Assembly (NCBI RefSeq): GCF_905475345.1
Contig: NC_066587.1
Location: forward strand, 18,095,058 to 18,159,057
Origin: Vespula vulgaris
Lineage: Eukaryota; Arthropoda; Insecta; Hymenoptera; Vespidae
Length of the DNA stretch: 64,000 nucleotides
Direction: 5' to 3'
Shown here piece after piece: positions 1 through 11,664 of the stretch. Below the pieces are notes generated by a model that saw only the letters and a list, made by a program, of their open reading frames with translations, made no database searches and was not told the DNA's origin. The first letter of the stretch is position 1. The number at the start of each line of letters is the position of its first letter. The translations under genes were made by a program, and so were the position numbers.

Positions 1-853
1 GCTTTTATCGGCAGTGGCTCCGTTCTAAACGTAATGAGGTACACTTACGAGCTGAATCTTGGATCATAAATCGACTAACGACGTTAAAATTTTCTCTTCT
101 TACAAGGGAATAAACTCTTGCAATCTTTTCCGAGCCAGCATATTTAATACGATCGATTATCGTCAATTATCGATGAATAAATTAAACCACAATTATATAT
201 ATATAATCTCTCTCTCTCTCTCTCTCTCGCTCTCTCTCTCTCCTTTAATATCCGGATATTAATACATTTAGAAAAAAAAAAAAATCTCAAATATAAGATT
301 TATCCAAGATTAATACAATTCGAACACGATTATATCTTCCAATATCCGATAAAAGAAAAAAAAAGAACAATTACATGAAATCTATCCTTTGATGCTGAAT
401 ATTCATTTTATCTCTCTCTTTTAATATCCAGATATTAATGCGTTAAAAAAAATCCAAGATTAATATTCTCTGAATGAAACTTAAAGACTATATGATTAGG
501 AGAGATCAATACAATTCGAACACGATTATATTTTCTAATATCCGATAAAAAAAAAAAAAAATATAAATAAACATATCAAATCTATCCTTTGATAATGAAC
601 ATTCCCTTTCAAAAGAAATTTCCAAAACATTATATATACGTTTATTTAGAATGAATATTTCCGAATTTAACGTAAGAGAAAACGATTAAGAGGAAACGGA
701 TATTGCAAGAGGCAATCGATATATCGTCGAATTATTTCCAAAGTTGGCACGTTACGTGTATATTGAAATGGGAGGCGACCAATCGAGAACCAGTGTTGGA
801 GAACCATTTGCTACGATGATGATGGTCAATATCGAAATCGATGGTATGTACAT

Positions 854-888
<35 letters not shown>

Positions 889-970
889 ATCTATTCGTCG
901 TATTTCTATCCATCTATCTGTATGTCCGTCTGTCTGTATCTTTCTCTCTTTCTCTTTCTCTCTCTCGTAC
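1..970 (-). other. Dgk intron 5 (partial)
   Basis: Non-coding sequence downstream of exon 5 on the gene strand. It holds a (CT)n tract at 207-242, a CT/GA-rich microsatellite at about 850-970, a diverged tandem duplication at 242-604, and a complex patch at 744-850 that is open on both strands. No exon with DGK EF-hand similarity is present. Confidence 0.7.
242..604. repeat. Diverged tandem duplication (about 180-bp unit)
   Basis: Two copies, about 242-410 and 418-604, share AATATCC-GATATTAAT, then CCAAGATTAATA, then ACAATTCGAACACGATTATAT, then AATATCCGATAAAA, then AAATCTATCCTTTGAT in the same order. Copy 2 has an insertion in the middle. Confidence 0.85.
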
Positions 971-1132
971 CTTCCAATTTCCCGTTGTTGACGAGAAGCG
1001 AATTGTTCGACTTCCTGGACGAATTTCGCGACATTTGACTGTGACTTGGGCTGCTATCGGTGCTTTTCTTCTCGAGAACGTCGTGACAACTGTAGGATGT
1101 ACGTGTTACCGTCAGCATTGGATGTACGCTTC
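971..1132 (-). CDS. Dgk: Dgk coding exon 5 (codon 171 to first base of codon 225)
   Basis: A 162-base exon, acceptor GATTTTAG (ends 1133), donor GTACGA (970-965), phase 1 at both ends. With the base from exon 4 it starts Gly and encodes SVHPMLTVTRTSYS, a short Lys/Ser segment, then SPSHSQMSRNSSRKSNNS and LLVNNGKLE. The VHPM-TVTRTSYS and SPSHSQMSRNSS-KSNNS blocks are recognisable from fly Dgk (from memory) and precede the EF-hand region. This is the last exon I can place securely. The next conserved block (calcium-binding EF-hands) is not in the window, so the gene is cut by the left edge. The donor runs straight into a GA-rich microsatellite, which is unusual and could affect splicing. Confidence 0.9.
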
Positions 1133-1655
1133 CTAAAATCGTCAGCACATGAAACAAGAGAAAACAATATGTGAACAATTTTCTTTTTCCCTTTTTTCTT
1201 TCTTTCTTTTCTTTCTTTCTTTCTTTTTTTTTTTACATCTTTTCATGAACGTCTCGAATAACAATGACGACGGTACCAGCAGTGGGAAGCACGAAGTCGA
1301 GTATCATCTCTATATGTGTAAATTAGTTTAAGAAAAGTTATTTCCCAAAGATTTCCCTGGAGCGATAAAAGGAACGGAAGAGCAAGAGGAGGGGGAGGAA
1401 GAGAAGAGGAAAAGAAAAGAAAAGAATAAAAAAAAGAAAGAAAGAAAGAAAGAAAAAACGAGGAATCAAATGAAATAAAAACAAATATAAAAGGAAAATA
1501 TCAAATATGTCAACCATTGAATTTTAAGGAGAAAACCAACGAGATCGACGCTCTTCGAGAGTCGTGCTTTCGTAACGAATAACAATCAAATTCCAGGATA
1601 CCGATCGTTGTCGAGAAAAACGATGAAAGAAAGAGTGAGAGAAAAAGAGAGAAAA

Positions 1656-1688
<33 letters not shown>

Positions 1689-1821
1689 GAGAAACAGAGA
1701 GAGAAAGAGAGAAATTGATAACGTCGACGACTCTCAATGCGATAATACCTGGCATCATTGTTATTTTTCCCGTTGACCTATTTTTAAGAGGATGGGCAAG
1801 GATAGATGGAAATACTCGTGT

Positions 1822-1861
<40 letters not shown>

Positions 1862-2172
1862 TGAGATGGTGGTGATGGTGGGGTAGAATCGAAGGATTTC
1901 CCTTGTCCCAACGAAAATACGACAACGCCTCCTGACATTTAAACCTCGAGAGGGAAATCGTAACGACGGCTTTTCTACTCTCACATCGTTTCCTTTTTTT
2001 TTTTTTCTTAATCGCTCGTAGAGCTACCTATTTTATTACTCCCCACCCCTCATCGGTCGTACTTCGGTATTTCCTTCCAATCCGATTTCAAATCCGTCCG
2101 CCATATCTTCGAATTGTAATTTACAACGCTTTCTTTTCTCTTTTTCTTTTTCTTTTTCTTTTTCTTTTTCTT

Positions 2173-2205
<33 letters not shown>

Positions 2206-2682
2206 TCTAAGAAGCGACAACGATTTTTATTGTTGTTTTTTGTGACACGTGTATCGAATTACTCGTTCATATTTTTTTTTCTACTGGATATTATTATTTT
2301 TTTTTTTATTTATTTATTTGTTCTTTAGTCTTTTTTGTCAGAATGCTATTGTACTAAGTTCGATGAGAAGTGGACTGAATTTTTTGTGATTACTATGAAT
2401 CGATTCGACAATTGTTAATATAATTGTTTCGTGTTTCTTCAAGGCTACGAACCGTGTTTTAAAAAAAAAAAGAAAAAAGGGAAAAGAATTCTTTCGACTT
2501 TTCTAATAAATAATAATTCGATTTCGCAAAAATGAGAGAAGAAGAAATGAAACGAAAGGAATTATTATTACAGCGACTTACGATAAAACGGTGAATGCGA
2601 TAATAATATAAAAAAGAATATGTAGGTGGATAATATCGAAGGAACGAATAAACGTGGTACGTAGAAATATTCGTGGAATTAC
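1133..2682 (-). other. Dgk intron 4
   Basis: A 1,550-base intron between exons 4 and 5, bounded by GTAATT and GATTTTAG. It is dominated by GA/CT, TTTC and poly-T tracts (for example 1621-1710, 1825-1855, 2127-2200). I see no conserved coding sequence in it. Confidence 0.8.
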
Positions 2683-2905
2683 CGGTTCGCGTTCTCGAGG
2701 AGGCTTCGCTCTCGGTTCTGTGGTGTCCCAGAGCTTGCAGCTTTTCCGTAAGTCCATGAATTTTGTCGACCAACGAGGAACTACCAACGTGGCTATCAGT
2801 GCATGCTCCTCCACCCGGTAATCCGGTGCTGTTCACGTTACTGCTCGAAGTTGTGTGAGAAGTAATCGCTGCGCATGCAGTCGTCGACGAAAGTACAGCC
2901 ATTTC
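2683..2905 (-). CDS. Dgk: Dgk coding exon 4 (residues 97-170 plus one base), Ser/Thr-rich linker
   Basis: A 223-base exon after a very strong polypyrimidine acceptor (ends TTTTTTAG at 2906), with donor GTAATT (2682-2677). It begins Glu-Met-Ala-Val and encodes SSTTACAAITSHTTSSS, a Gly/Ser/Asn spacer, then SSLVDKIHGLTEKLQALG. The blocks SSTTACA, TSHT and LVDKI-G-TEKL are, from memory, shared with the long insect linker between the N-terminal domain and the EF-hands of fly Dgk. The fly protein has a much longer Gly/Ala-rich spacer here. The Met at 2902 is internal, not a start: the frame runs through the acceptor in phase 0 from exon 3. The region is probably disordered; Ser/Thr content makes phosphorylation plausible (inference). 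Confidence 0.9.
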
Positions 2906-3802
2906 CTAAAAAAGAGAAGAGAGAAGAAGAAGAAGAAGAAAAAATTTAAGAAATAAGAAAACAAGAAGAACAAGAACAAGAACAAGAAGAAGAAGAAGAA
3001 AAAAAATAATAATATCCAACGATAAAAAATAAATATAGTAACGTTTCGTTTTCCTTTTCTTTTTTTTTTTTGCTAATGACTTCTTACTCGTTTTAACTGG
3101 ACTTTGTTTTTTAACTTTTTTTCTTTTCCTTCCTTTTCTCCGTGGTCAAGAATAATATCTACGTATCTCCGATCCGATTATATATTACGTATATATACGA
3201 TTTTAAATAATGAAGGTCGAACACGTCGAGAGAAAAAAAGAAAAGAAAGGAAAAAAAATTCCTCCTCGATTCCTTTTTTTTCGTTCGAAATAAATTTTCA
3301 CCCAGTTCGGTCCGATCTCTCGTCCTTCCTTTTTTTTTTTTTACTCCCTTCTTGCATACTCCCATCCCTCTCATTTCCCCACCTCCATTACTCGCCGTCC
3401 CCGTCATAAAGTCTTCCTACATGTGGACGATACGTAATCCAATCCGTTCGTTCGAGCCAGACGCACGTTAATCTCTTTAATTTACTTTAGTACGTTAGTA
3501 CGAGAATGAAATCTCATTCGAGTTACATCTCATCGTCGTTTTCGAAGGATCAATTTGAAAAAGATTCTTTACAACAAACGAATATTTTGTTAAAAATCAT
3601 CTTCTTCTTATTATTCATCATCATCTTCTTCTTCTTCTTCTTTTTGTCTGTTTTCTTTTCTTCTTTTCTTCGATCTATATCCAATTCATTACTATTTTTT
3701 TAAGATCAAACTTTCGATTGAATTATATAGATGAAACCTTTTATCACACACATATATATATATTTATGTGATATAGTTATGATATTTATTTTTATGACGT
3801 AC
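2906..3802 (-). other. Dgk intron 3
   Basis: An 897-base intron between exons 3 and 4, bounded by GTACGT and a long pyrimidine tract ending TTTTTTAG. It contains AAG/AGA-rich low-complexity DNA and no supported gene. Confidence 0.85.
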
Positions 3803-3937
3803 CTTAAAGGCCTTGCCATCGACACCACGGGAATCTTTCCTAACGAACGAGAGAAAAAGGTGACGCGAGAGTTCATCAGGTGTCGCGACTTCGAGGTAAG
3901 TGTCCAGGAATTTTCTAAAACCTTCATAATCGATGTC
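3803..3937 (-). CDS. Dgk: Dgk coding exon 3 (residues 52-96)
   Basis: A 135-base, phase 0-0 exon with acceptor TTCACAG (ends 3938) and donor GTACGT (3802-3797). It encodes DIDYEGFRKFLDTYLEV and DELSRHLFLSFVRK, the most conserved part of the class I DGK N-terminal domain (in family members D-I-D/G-Y-E-G-F...F-L...Y-L-E-V...L-F-S-F). It is separated from exon 2 by a 26 kb intron. The last dozen residues (DSRGVDGKAFK) correspond to the variable segment after the domain. An overlapping plus-strand frame through the same bases is a shadow; only the minus reading has family similarity and matching splice phases. Confidence 0.93.
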
Positions 3938-4032
3938 CTGTGAACATAAATACGTTTTTATATATATATATATATGTATGTATATGTATATGATATGTGT
4001 ATAAATAAAAAAGGTACATTAAATCAAAAGAG

Positions 4033-4373
4033 ATATATATATTATTTACAAGAAAATAGAAAAATATGTTACAATTACAAAAAAAAAAAAATAAAAAAAA
4101 AAGAAGAAAAAGAAGTCGAGCTTATAATCTTTTATTTTATTTTATTCAGGGACATATCTTCGTCAAATATATATATATATACTATATATGTATAAATAAA
4201 AAAATTATATTCAATATATATTTATTGCAAAAAATATTATATATATTATTTACGAGAAAGTAGAAAAATATGTTACAATTAAAAAAGAAAAAGAAAAAGA
4301 AAAGAAAGTCAAGCTTATAATCTTTTATTTTATTTTATTCAGAGACATATCTTCGTCAAATATATATATATAT
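4033..4373. repeat. Tandem duplication (about 205-bp period)
   Basis: Copies at about 4033-4173 and 4238-4373 share ATTATTTAC-AGAAA, TAGAAAAATATGTTACAATTA, GAGCTTATAATCTTTTATT and GACATATCTTCGTCAAATAT with few changes. The copies differ mainly in their poly-A and AAAAG stretches. Confidence 0.85.
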
Positions 4374-5171
4374 ATATCTATATATATATATATATATAAA
4401 TAAATATAAAACAGAACTATAAGTATATATATTTGCAATACATTTAACAAATAGTATAAAATAATAAAACTTGATTGATCGCACTCGTGTAATTTTTATT
4501 TCTATTTATTTATTTTTTGATATTTAATAGACACCTCTTTTTAGAATAAACTTTTAATCTCACTTAACGAAGCATATAAAATAAAAGGAGGGGGCTTCTG
4601 GATGAGAGAAGTGATATTTCCATCACGAGTAAAATGTTGTCGGATTTTCGATGGGAAAAAAGACCAGAGTCGAATCGTTTTTTCGACAAATTGACCATTC
4701 GTCGCGATTGCAATCGACGGCCTACATTAAAGTCCACGAACCCTTGCTAGCGTTGGCACTAATCGATCGATCGATCGATCGGTGTTTCGTGTAATTAACT
4801 TGTGTTTACCTAAAGCCGATTCGTCGAATCGTAGTACCGCGACGCGTTGTGCATCGCCGTTACGCTTGAAATACGTTTATTACGAAGATAGTTCGTACCT
4901 ACCCATACCATCGTATTTCAGAATGGAATAGCACCTTAATTCCTTTATTATCATTTACGAGAAGAGTTTCCGCTTTTAAGAATGGAATTATTAAACGAAA
5001 CGAATTAGAAACTCTTCGAATAAGATAAAGAGATAAATATATAGATAAATAGAGAGGGAGAGAGAGAGAGAGAGAATGACGTTTCGAATATCCAGTTTGT
5101 AGGTCAAGCATAGCGTGAGATATCCATGATGTCCTCAAAACACGACACTGTGACTGACTTGAGTGTTTCCT

Positions 5172-5173
<2 letters not shown>

Positions 5174-5232
<59 letters not shown>

Positions 5233-5242
5233 GAGAGAGAGA
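5174..5242. repeat. (GA)n microsatellite
   Basis: A nearly pure GA dinucleotide tract in Dgk intron 2. Confidence 0.95.
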
Positions 5243-5693
5243 AGGGGAGGAAATAGAAAAATTAATTAAGAGAATAAAGTAAAAGAGAAAATTTCATTTA
5301 CAAAGCAATCCTGAAAAAATATGACTACTTTGTGTTTATCCAGGCAACCATCCCCTGATCCCAAGAGTCTCGAAGGACGAGGAATAAAAAAAAGAGAAAC
5401 AGAGAGAGAGAAAGAGAGAGAGAAAGGAAGAGAAAAGATCGATTGTGCGTTCACACGTAAACGAAAAAATCCGTTTGTAAAACTCAACAGCATAGAGAAT
5501 TTCTTCTGCAATATTTCTTATATTTGATATTTTTATACTATAATACTATTCGAGGAAGAGGGTGGTCTTATTTTTGTTTTGTTTTGTTTTTTCTTTTTTT
5601 TTTTATGAATTCAAGACAATGAAAAAAGAAAGTAAAAGAGGGAAAATGAACGAGGGAGAACAATAAAATCGTAAGTGGAACGAACTTAATTGA

Positions 5694-5696
<3 letters not shown>

Positions 5697-5764
<68 letters not shown>
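5697..5764. repeat. (GA)n microsatellite
   Basis: About 34 uninterrupted GA units; it translates as an Arg-Glu artefact frame. Confidence 0.95.
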
Positions 5765-5766
<2 letters not shown>

Positions 5767-7024
5767 CGAAACGATCGTCTCGATACCTGTTGATCGAGAT
5801 GTTAATAAGTCTCGATCTCGTCGAATACTATTATCCATGGAATTTGATAAACTCGGAATTACGCACTATCGACGAGTGTGAAAGGAAGTTTGCTCACGAT
5901 TTTCCTATGCATCGTTCGTTCAAGAACATATTTAATTATGCGATCGGAATAATCGTTCAGAAAGCTTTTAAGAGAATCTCCAAACTCGTTTACTTTCCAA
6001 TCGATATTTCGCGATCGTACGACGATTAACGTTATACTATATATATATATACATAATACTACACGCATACACATACACAAAATATAAATACACACAAATA
6101 TAATGTAATCTATATCGTAATATAAATGATTGATAAAACGAAGAATTCATCCGAAAAATAATAATAATATTTCTAAGATCACATTAGATCATATTAGAAT
6201 ACTTTTTGTAAGAGCAACGATTCAAATAATCTTTAATAACAATTACTGTTCAATCGGCATATTAAAAAGAAAGAAAGAAAGAAAGAAAGAGAGAAAAAGA
6301 AAAAGAATAACAGAAAAAAGGAGAAATAGAAAAGTATCATATAATATTTAAAAAAAAAAAAAACCATGGACGTCGCAAACATAAAAGTCGAATTAGATTT
6401 CGTTGATGATTCTAAGAAATAGTTCACATCTCGTTTGTACATTGTATCTTCGTGAAAGAATGGAAAACGAAGAAGAAACAAAGGGAGAAAAATGAAAAAA
6501 GAAGAAAAAAAGAGAGAGAGAGAGAGAGAGAAAATAGGAGAGAAAGAAAAATGAAAAGAAAAGGAAAAAAGCGGACAACCGAGAGACAACTCAGTTTCGA
6601 GCTTTTCTCGAGCAGAAAGCTTTCTCTCCTTCTCTGTTTCTCTCGTCCTTTCCACTACCCTCTTTACTCCCTCCCCTCCTATCCCTCTCTCTCCTCTCGT
6701 TCTCTGCTTTACTGTGTGACATTTATCGACGCCACTCTTCAAGGACGGAGGGCGTCGCCTTCTCCTCTTTCTTTTTTTTTTTTCTTTTTTTTTCTTTTTT
6801 TCTTTTTTTTTTCCTTCCTTTTTCCCATTAAACTTGCGCTCTTAGCGATAAACTCTCACCCTCCTTGGTCGTCGAGGCTGGACTACGCTTACAAAGCGAA
6901 AGGGCGCGGTTTCTGTAAAGGACGAAAAAAGAAAAAAAAAAGAAAAAGGAAAAAAGAAAGAGAAAGAAAAGATAGGAAGGAAGAAAGAAAGGAAGAGAAG
7001 GAAAAAGAAGAACGAATGTGCGTG

Positions 7025-7074
<50 letters not shown>

Positions 7075-9550
7075 TCTCTATGTGTGTATGAGAGAGTGAG
7101 AGAGAGAGGGAGAGAGAGAGAGAGAAAATCGTAAGGTGAAATCGATCGAATGTTCGGTATATATACTCGTTCCCTCTCGTTCGGATGATCCTCCTCGTAA
7201 ATGAAATCGTAACGGATCCAAAGCGATAAGTCGAAATGAAAGCTTTCGAGATACCCACTTGAGTACACTTCGTTAATCCCGTTCTCCACTTCTCGGATTC
7301 CTTTCTTTTAAATTGCTGAAATTTTCTGAATAGAAATTGCTCTTTCCTTCTCTTTTTGTCTCCCTTTTTCTTTTCTTTCTTTCTTTTTTTTTTGGTTTCT
7401 TTGCTTTTCTTTTCTTTTCTTTTCTCACGTCGTTTACTTGTTCTTTTTAAGTATATAAAAAATATTACTATTTGTTCATTCATTTTTTGGGGGAGTAATG
7501 AGAATGACAAAGTAAAATATAAAAAATAAAATAAGATTCTATAATGAAATAAAGGAATAATGAGATTGTATTTTAAATTATACACTACTCTTTCTTTTTG
7601 TTCGTTAATATCTTCTTCTCTTGATTATATAATTCAATATTTTTTTCATTCAATATTTGTTTGGTAGGGGGTAAAAGAGGAGGAGAAGGTATTAAGGTAC
7701 ATTACGTAGGTAATAAAACATTTTGTAGTATATAACTTATACTAACATAATTATGCTATAATTTCTGGTCTATAATATTACTAATGTCTGTAACTTTTAT
7801 CAGTAGAGTTAGCAGGTCGAAAGTTTCTATGCTTGTAGTTTGATAATCCGAGAATGAAAAGAAAAAAAGAAGAAAAGAAAAAAATCAGTCTATACAAAAA
7901 TCTAGAAAAAAATATATATATATATATAATTGATTTTAAAAATCTCTTAGAAACTTTTCAGCCATCCTATATAATTATATTACATTTATATACGATACAA
8001 ATAATGTTTATTAAATAGTACGATTTAACAATTTATTACTTGAACATTAATTTTTGATCAATGAACTAAACTTTGTTAGTTGTTGTTGTCGTTGTTGTTT
8101 TTTTTTTCAACGAAAAAGGATAATATAAAATTTGAAAAATACCGTGTAACTTTAAAAATTATATGACAACAGTGTTATGGAAGATTAATTCATTTTTCGT
8201 CTTCTTCGAAGAGAAAGAGGAAAAAAGAAAAGAAAAGAAAAGAAAAAAAAAAAAGAAAGAAATGGAAATATTTTCCAAGCAGAACATAAACACGTCTGAT
8301 GAATATACGTTTCTAGAGAACGTCCGACAAATATCTGCTCGTACTACTGCGAATCGTCTTACATTTGGCAGTGCATGGTTATATCTCACCACTGTTAATA
8401 GCAATTGATTCAAAATGGAGCAAACTATTTATCGAAACGTAGACAATCTTCTTCGACGTGTTATACTTGACAATTATAAAAAAAAAAAACATGAAATTTC
8501 GAAAAGATCGATTACTCTTCTGATAAACATACACACACATACACATTCATATAACTCGAGCGACGAACAATCAGAATAATTTTTACACGCCGTTAATAAA
8601 ATTATAACAATCAAGATACACCATTCGTAAAGATTTCCAAATAATTTTCTAACTTTTATAATTTACATCGATCACGATCGACGATTGAAAAAGAAAAAGA
8701 AAAAGAAAAAGAAAAAAAGAAACAATAATACGAACAACATTAATCAAACGTTCGACGATCGCCACGAAGAATAATCGAAATAAACGATAAATAAATAAAT
8801 ATCCAGAAATCCTTTGATAGATAAGTATATAGTACATATACCTTCCATAAGAAGGTTGAACGTTACGTAAGACGAGTAGTTTTCAAGGTACATTGTCCAG
8901 CAGGAGTAAGCGATAAAAGTGATTCTTTATGCGTCCTCGTATAACAATGCTATGTGTTCTACTGTGGTCTGTGTGGTTGAATCCTGGAAAAAGGACAATT
9001 TCCCAGTTGCTTCTTTACGAGCGTTCCAAGACTTAAGAATAGGCAACGAATCGCGTCTCGTGGTTATGTAACACGTGACATCAACTTCTATCCTCGTTCA
9101 ACCTCTCGTAGAAAATATTGCGTCGATTTCACTGATACTACGAGAGACAGAGAAAAAGATGGAGATGGAGAAGAACAGAAAGAGAAAGACGTATAGAAAG
9201 AAAGAGAGAGGGAGAGAGAGAGAGAAAGAGAAAGAAGGGGATGAGAAAATAGTTTCTCGTTTGAAGACGTTATTGCAAAAGAGGTATCATATCGTTGATA
9301 CTAACTCGAGTGAGAAAGAAAAGTAGAACGCTTTTGTGCCGACCACGTCGGCCGCGACGGAATGTCCGCATGAATGAGACAAGACACGGCCATTAAGCTT
9401 CGAAGTTACGTGCGAGGGTGAGGTCGACGGTGAAAATAAGGTTCTGGGGTTAAATTCAAAAGGGAGATAGAAACGAGCACGTTCTGAATGATGATATCGT
9501 AACGTAAGAGGGAGGGGGGTGGGTGGGTTTGCCTCGTCGTCCTTCGATAG

Positions 9551-9598
9551 TGACGTCAGAACGATGCCAATGACGTCACCGTTCTTTCGACGACGTCA
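9551..9598. promoter_or_regulatory. Phased trio of CRE-like sites
   Basis: Exact TGACGTCA palindromes at 9551-9558 and 9571-9578, and a one-mismatch copy (CGACGTCA) at 9591-9598. Their starts are exactly 20 bp apart, about two helical turns. TGACGTCA is the established binding site of CREB/ATF bZIP dimers. The surrounding island (9340-9620) is GC-richer and includes a short perfect hairpin GCCGA/TCGGC at about 9341. An enhancer or internal promoter role is inference. Confidence 0.5.
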
Positions 9599-10405
9599 TA
9601 ACCTGCTACTTTCGGGGGATACTTTACTTCTTCTTTTTATTTTTCTTTTTATTCTTCGTCGTTTTTTTTTTTCTTTTTTTCTTTCTTTCTTTCTTTCTTT
9701 CTTTCTTGGTTTCGTTTTTCTTTTGGGTTCTTCCTTTCCACGAAATTCTTGAAGGGAAATACTCGAAGGGAAAAGTTTAATAAAGGTTTCACCCTCTCTT
9801 TTCACCGTATTCTTCGCAACATAAACCATCTTTTTCTCTATCTTTCGTGATTAAAGAATAAATAAATTATTTGCTTATTTTTTTTCTCTTTCTTTCTTTC
9901 TTTCTTTCTTTTTTTTCTTTGCTCTTTTTATTTCTTTACGCGCCGATCCGAAGATTCACGTTGCGCTTTGAAGTAGCCTTCGTATTTTTTTCCCTTTATA
10001 TATATATATATGTATGTATGTATGTATATATATTTACACGAAGTATCTCAAGGATGACGAGGACGACGCAACGACGACGACATTTTTTTAATCTCGTGAT
10101 AAAATTTATTGTACATTATTTTTCCTTTTCTTTTTCTTTTTTATTTCCTTCGTGTTTCTTCGAAGATCATCCCCTTAATTTTCTTTCATCAAAAAAAAAA
10201 GGAAAATGTATGGAAGTCATCGTTAGATCGATTAGAACCTCGATCGATCTTTCTCGATCTCGATCGCTAAAAGATCGTATACACGACGTTTTTTTCTTTT
10301 CTTTCTTTTTTATTTTTTCTTCTTTCTTTCTTTTTATCTTCTTTTTTTTTTATTTTATTTCTTTTTATTTGTTTTTTATGTATTTCTTTCGGAAAATAGA
10401 AGTTG

Positions 10406-10449
<44 letters not shown>

Positions 10450-10572
10450 GCCTATTACATGTCGATGCTTTGGGTCAGCAGTTGAAAAGCGAAAGAGAAG
10501 TTCTCTCCTGAGAATCACATCCTTCGAATGTCTAGTAGGAAGAGACGATCGTGAGAGGAGAGAAGAGAGAAA

Positions 10573-10611
<39 letters not shown>

Positions 10612-11000
10612 ACAATCGTGATGTAGCCGAGATAAGCTTAGGAAATTTCCACGTTCTCTTGTCGGAAGTCAGACGAGTCCAGGGAAATCAACTCGATTCA
10701 AGGAAATGAGTCCGATCGTCCTCTTATACGACCTTCTTTCCATTCGTCGTGTAAATTCGAAACGATAAGATAAAAAAATTCTAAAAAAAATAATGATAAT
10801 AATAAAATAGGAGAAGGATGGGTGGGTGAGTAGGTGAGAAAAGTGGATTAGATTTGATCGTGATATCAACCGAATAAATGTAACGTGTGTTCGTATATAT
10901 ATATATATATTCATTTATATGTATTATTTATAAGCATGTTTATTTTTTTTTTATGATGAGATATCCTATAACACGTACGCACAGATAGATATGAGATTTT

Positions 11001-11003
<3 letters not shown>

Positions 11004-11045
<42 letters not shown>
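11004..11045. repeat. (TA)n microsatellite
   Basis: An uninterrupted TA tract of about 20 units, followed by TATG repeats. Confidence 0.9.
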
Positions 11046-11055
<10 letters not shown>

Positions 11056-11493
11056 CTAATGATTTTTTAACAAGAATAAAAAAAAAAAAAAAAAAGAGAG
11101 AGATATGAAATGGTTCGAACTAACGAATGACGTATTATACATTCGATCTCATTGTAGCCATCGAAATTAGTCGGACAATAATACCACAGATGGTATTGTT
11201 CGCAAATGCAATATCAATAATTTTCATGTTAGCATAAGTTCGCTCGCTCGCTCGGCTGTTAGGACTTTAATGATGGCAAATAAGCGATCTTGATGATGGT
11301 CTATGAATAATGCATGGTACAAAGTTCATGGTAGTTCATTAATACACAGTAGAGAATAATAAAGTATAATACATGCGGTAGATATATAGCAATGAATAAT
11401 AGCAAATAAAATGGAACCTTCGTTATTACGAGGATCTATGATTATTCTCTCTCTCTCTCTGTCTCTCTCTCTCTTTCTCTTTCTTTCTCTTTT

Positions 11494-11664
11494 TCACACT
11501 TTCTTTCTCTTATTTAGACTGAAATCTCTTGGATTGATCGAAAATAGCAATTGACCCGGTTCGGTATGGATCGAATCCATATCGTCGTATCGTAAAATGT
11601 CTAAAAGCGGTGACCCTACATCATCGATACGCTCAAACTCATCGTCATTCTCTTCGGCTTCCAT
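11494..11664 (-). CDS. Candidate 56-aa ORF, or exon, inside Dgk intron 2
   Basis: An ATG-initiated frame with favourable context reads MEAEENDDEFERIDDVG, then SPLLDILRYDDMDSIH, then TEPGQLLFSINPRDF and a basic end before a TGA at 11496-11494. The frame is open upstream to 11736 (80 codons in all), adding a Ser/Arg/Asp-rich stretch. A plausible acceptor (pyrimidine run then GACAG, exon start 11671) lies just before the ATG. The peptide is acidic, compositionally complex and not microsatellite-derived. I do not recognise it. The opposite strand also carries a short clean ORF (11597-11725, 42 aa, Ser-rich), so the coding strand is not settled. It could be a small nested gene, an alternative first exon of Dgk, or chance. 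Confidence 0.27.
   Translation of the reverse strand: MEAEENDDEFERIDDVGSPLLDILRYDDMDSIHTEPGQLLFSINPRDFSLNKRKKV

Noticed and set aside
1..24. Edge exon directly following Dgk exon 5 (acceptor TTACGTTTAG)
   Set aside because: In the required phase 1 the frame meets TAA inside the window. It works only if an unproven extra exon lies between.
3731..3943. Plus-strand ORF over Dgk exon 3
   Set aside because: A shadow of the minus-strand exon, which alone has family similarity and splice phase.
6842..7585. Longest open frame in the window (247 codons, minus)
   Set aside because: It translates AAAG/GA/CT microsatellites into Lys/Glu/Ser/Leu runs and has no conserved block.
9871..10485. 204-codon plus-strand open frame
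   Set aside because: It is almost entirely TTTC/TTTTC repeats read as Phe/Leu/Ser.
11565..11581. tRNA T-arm look-alike (TATGG, 7-base loop, CCATA)
   Set aside because: No matching acceptor stem, D-arm or anticodon arm upstream.
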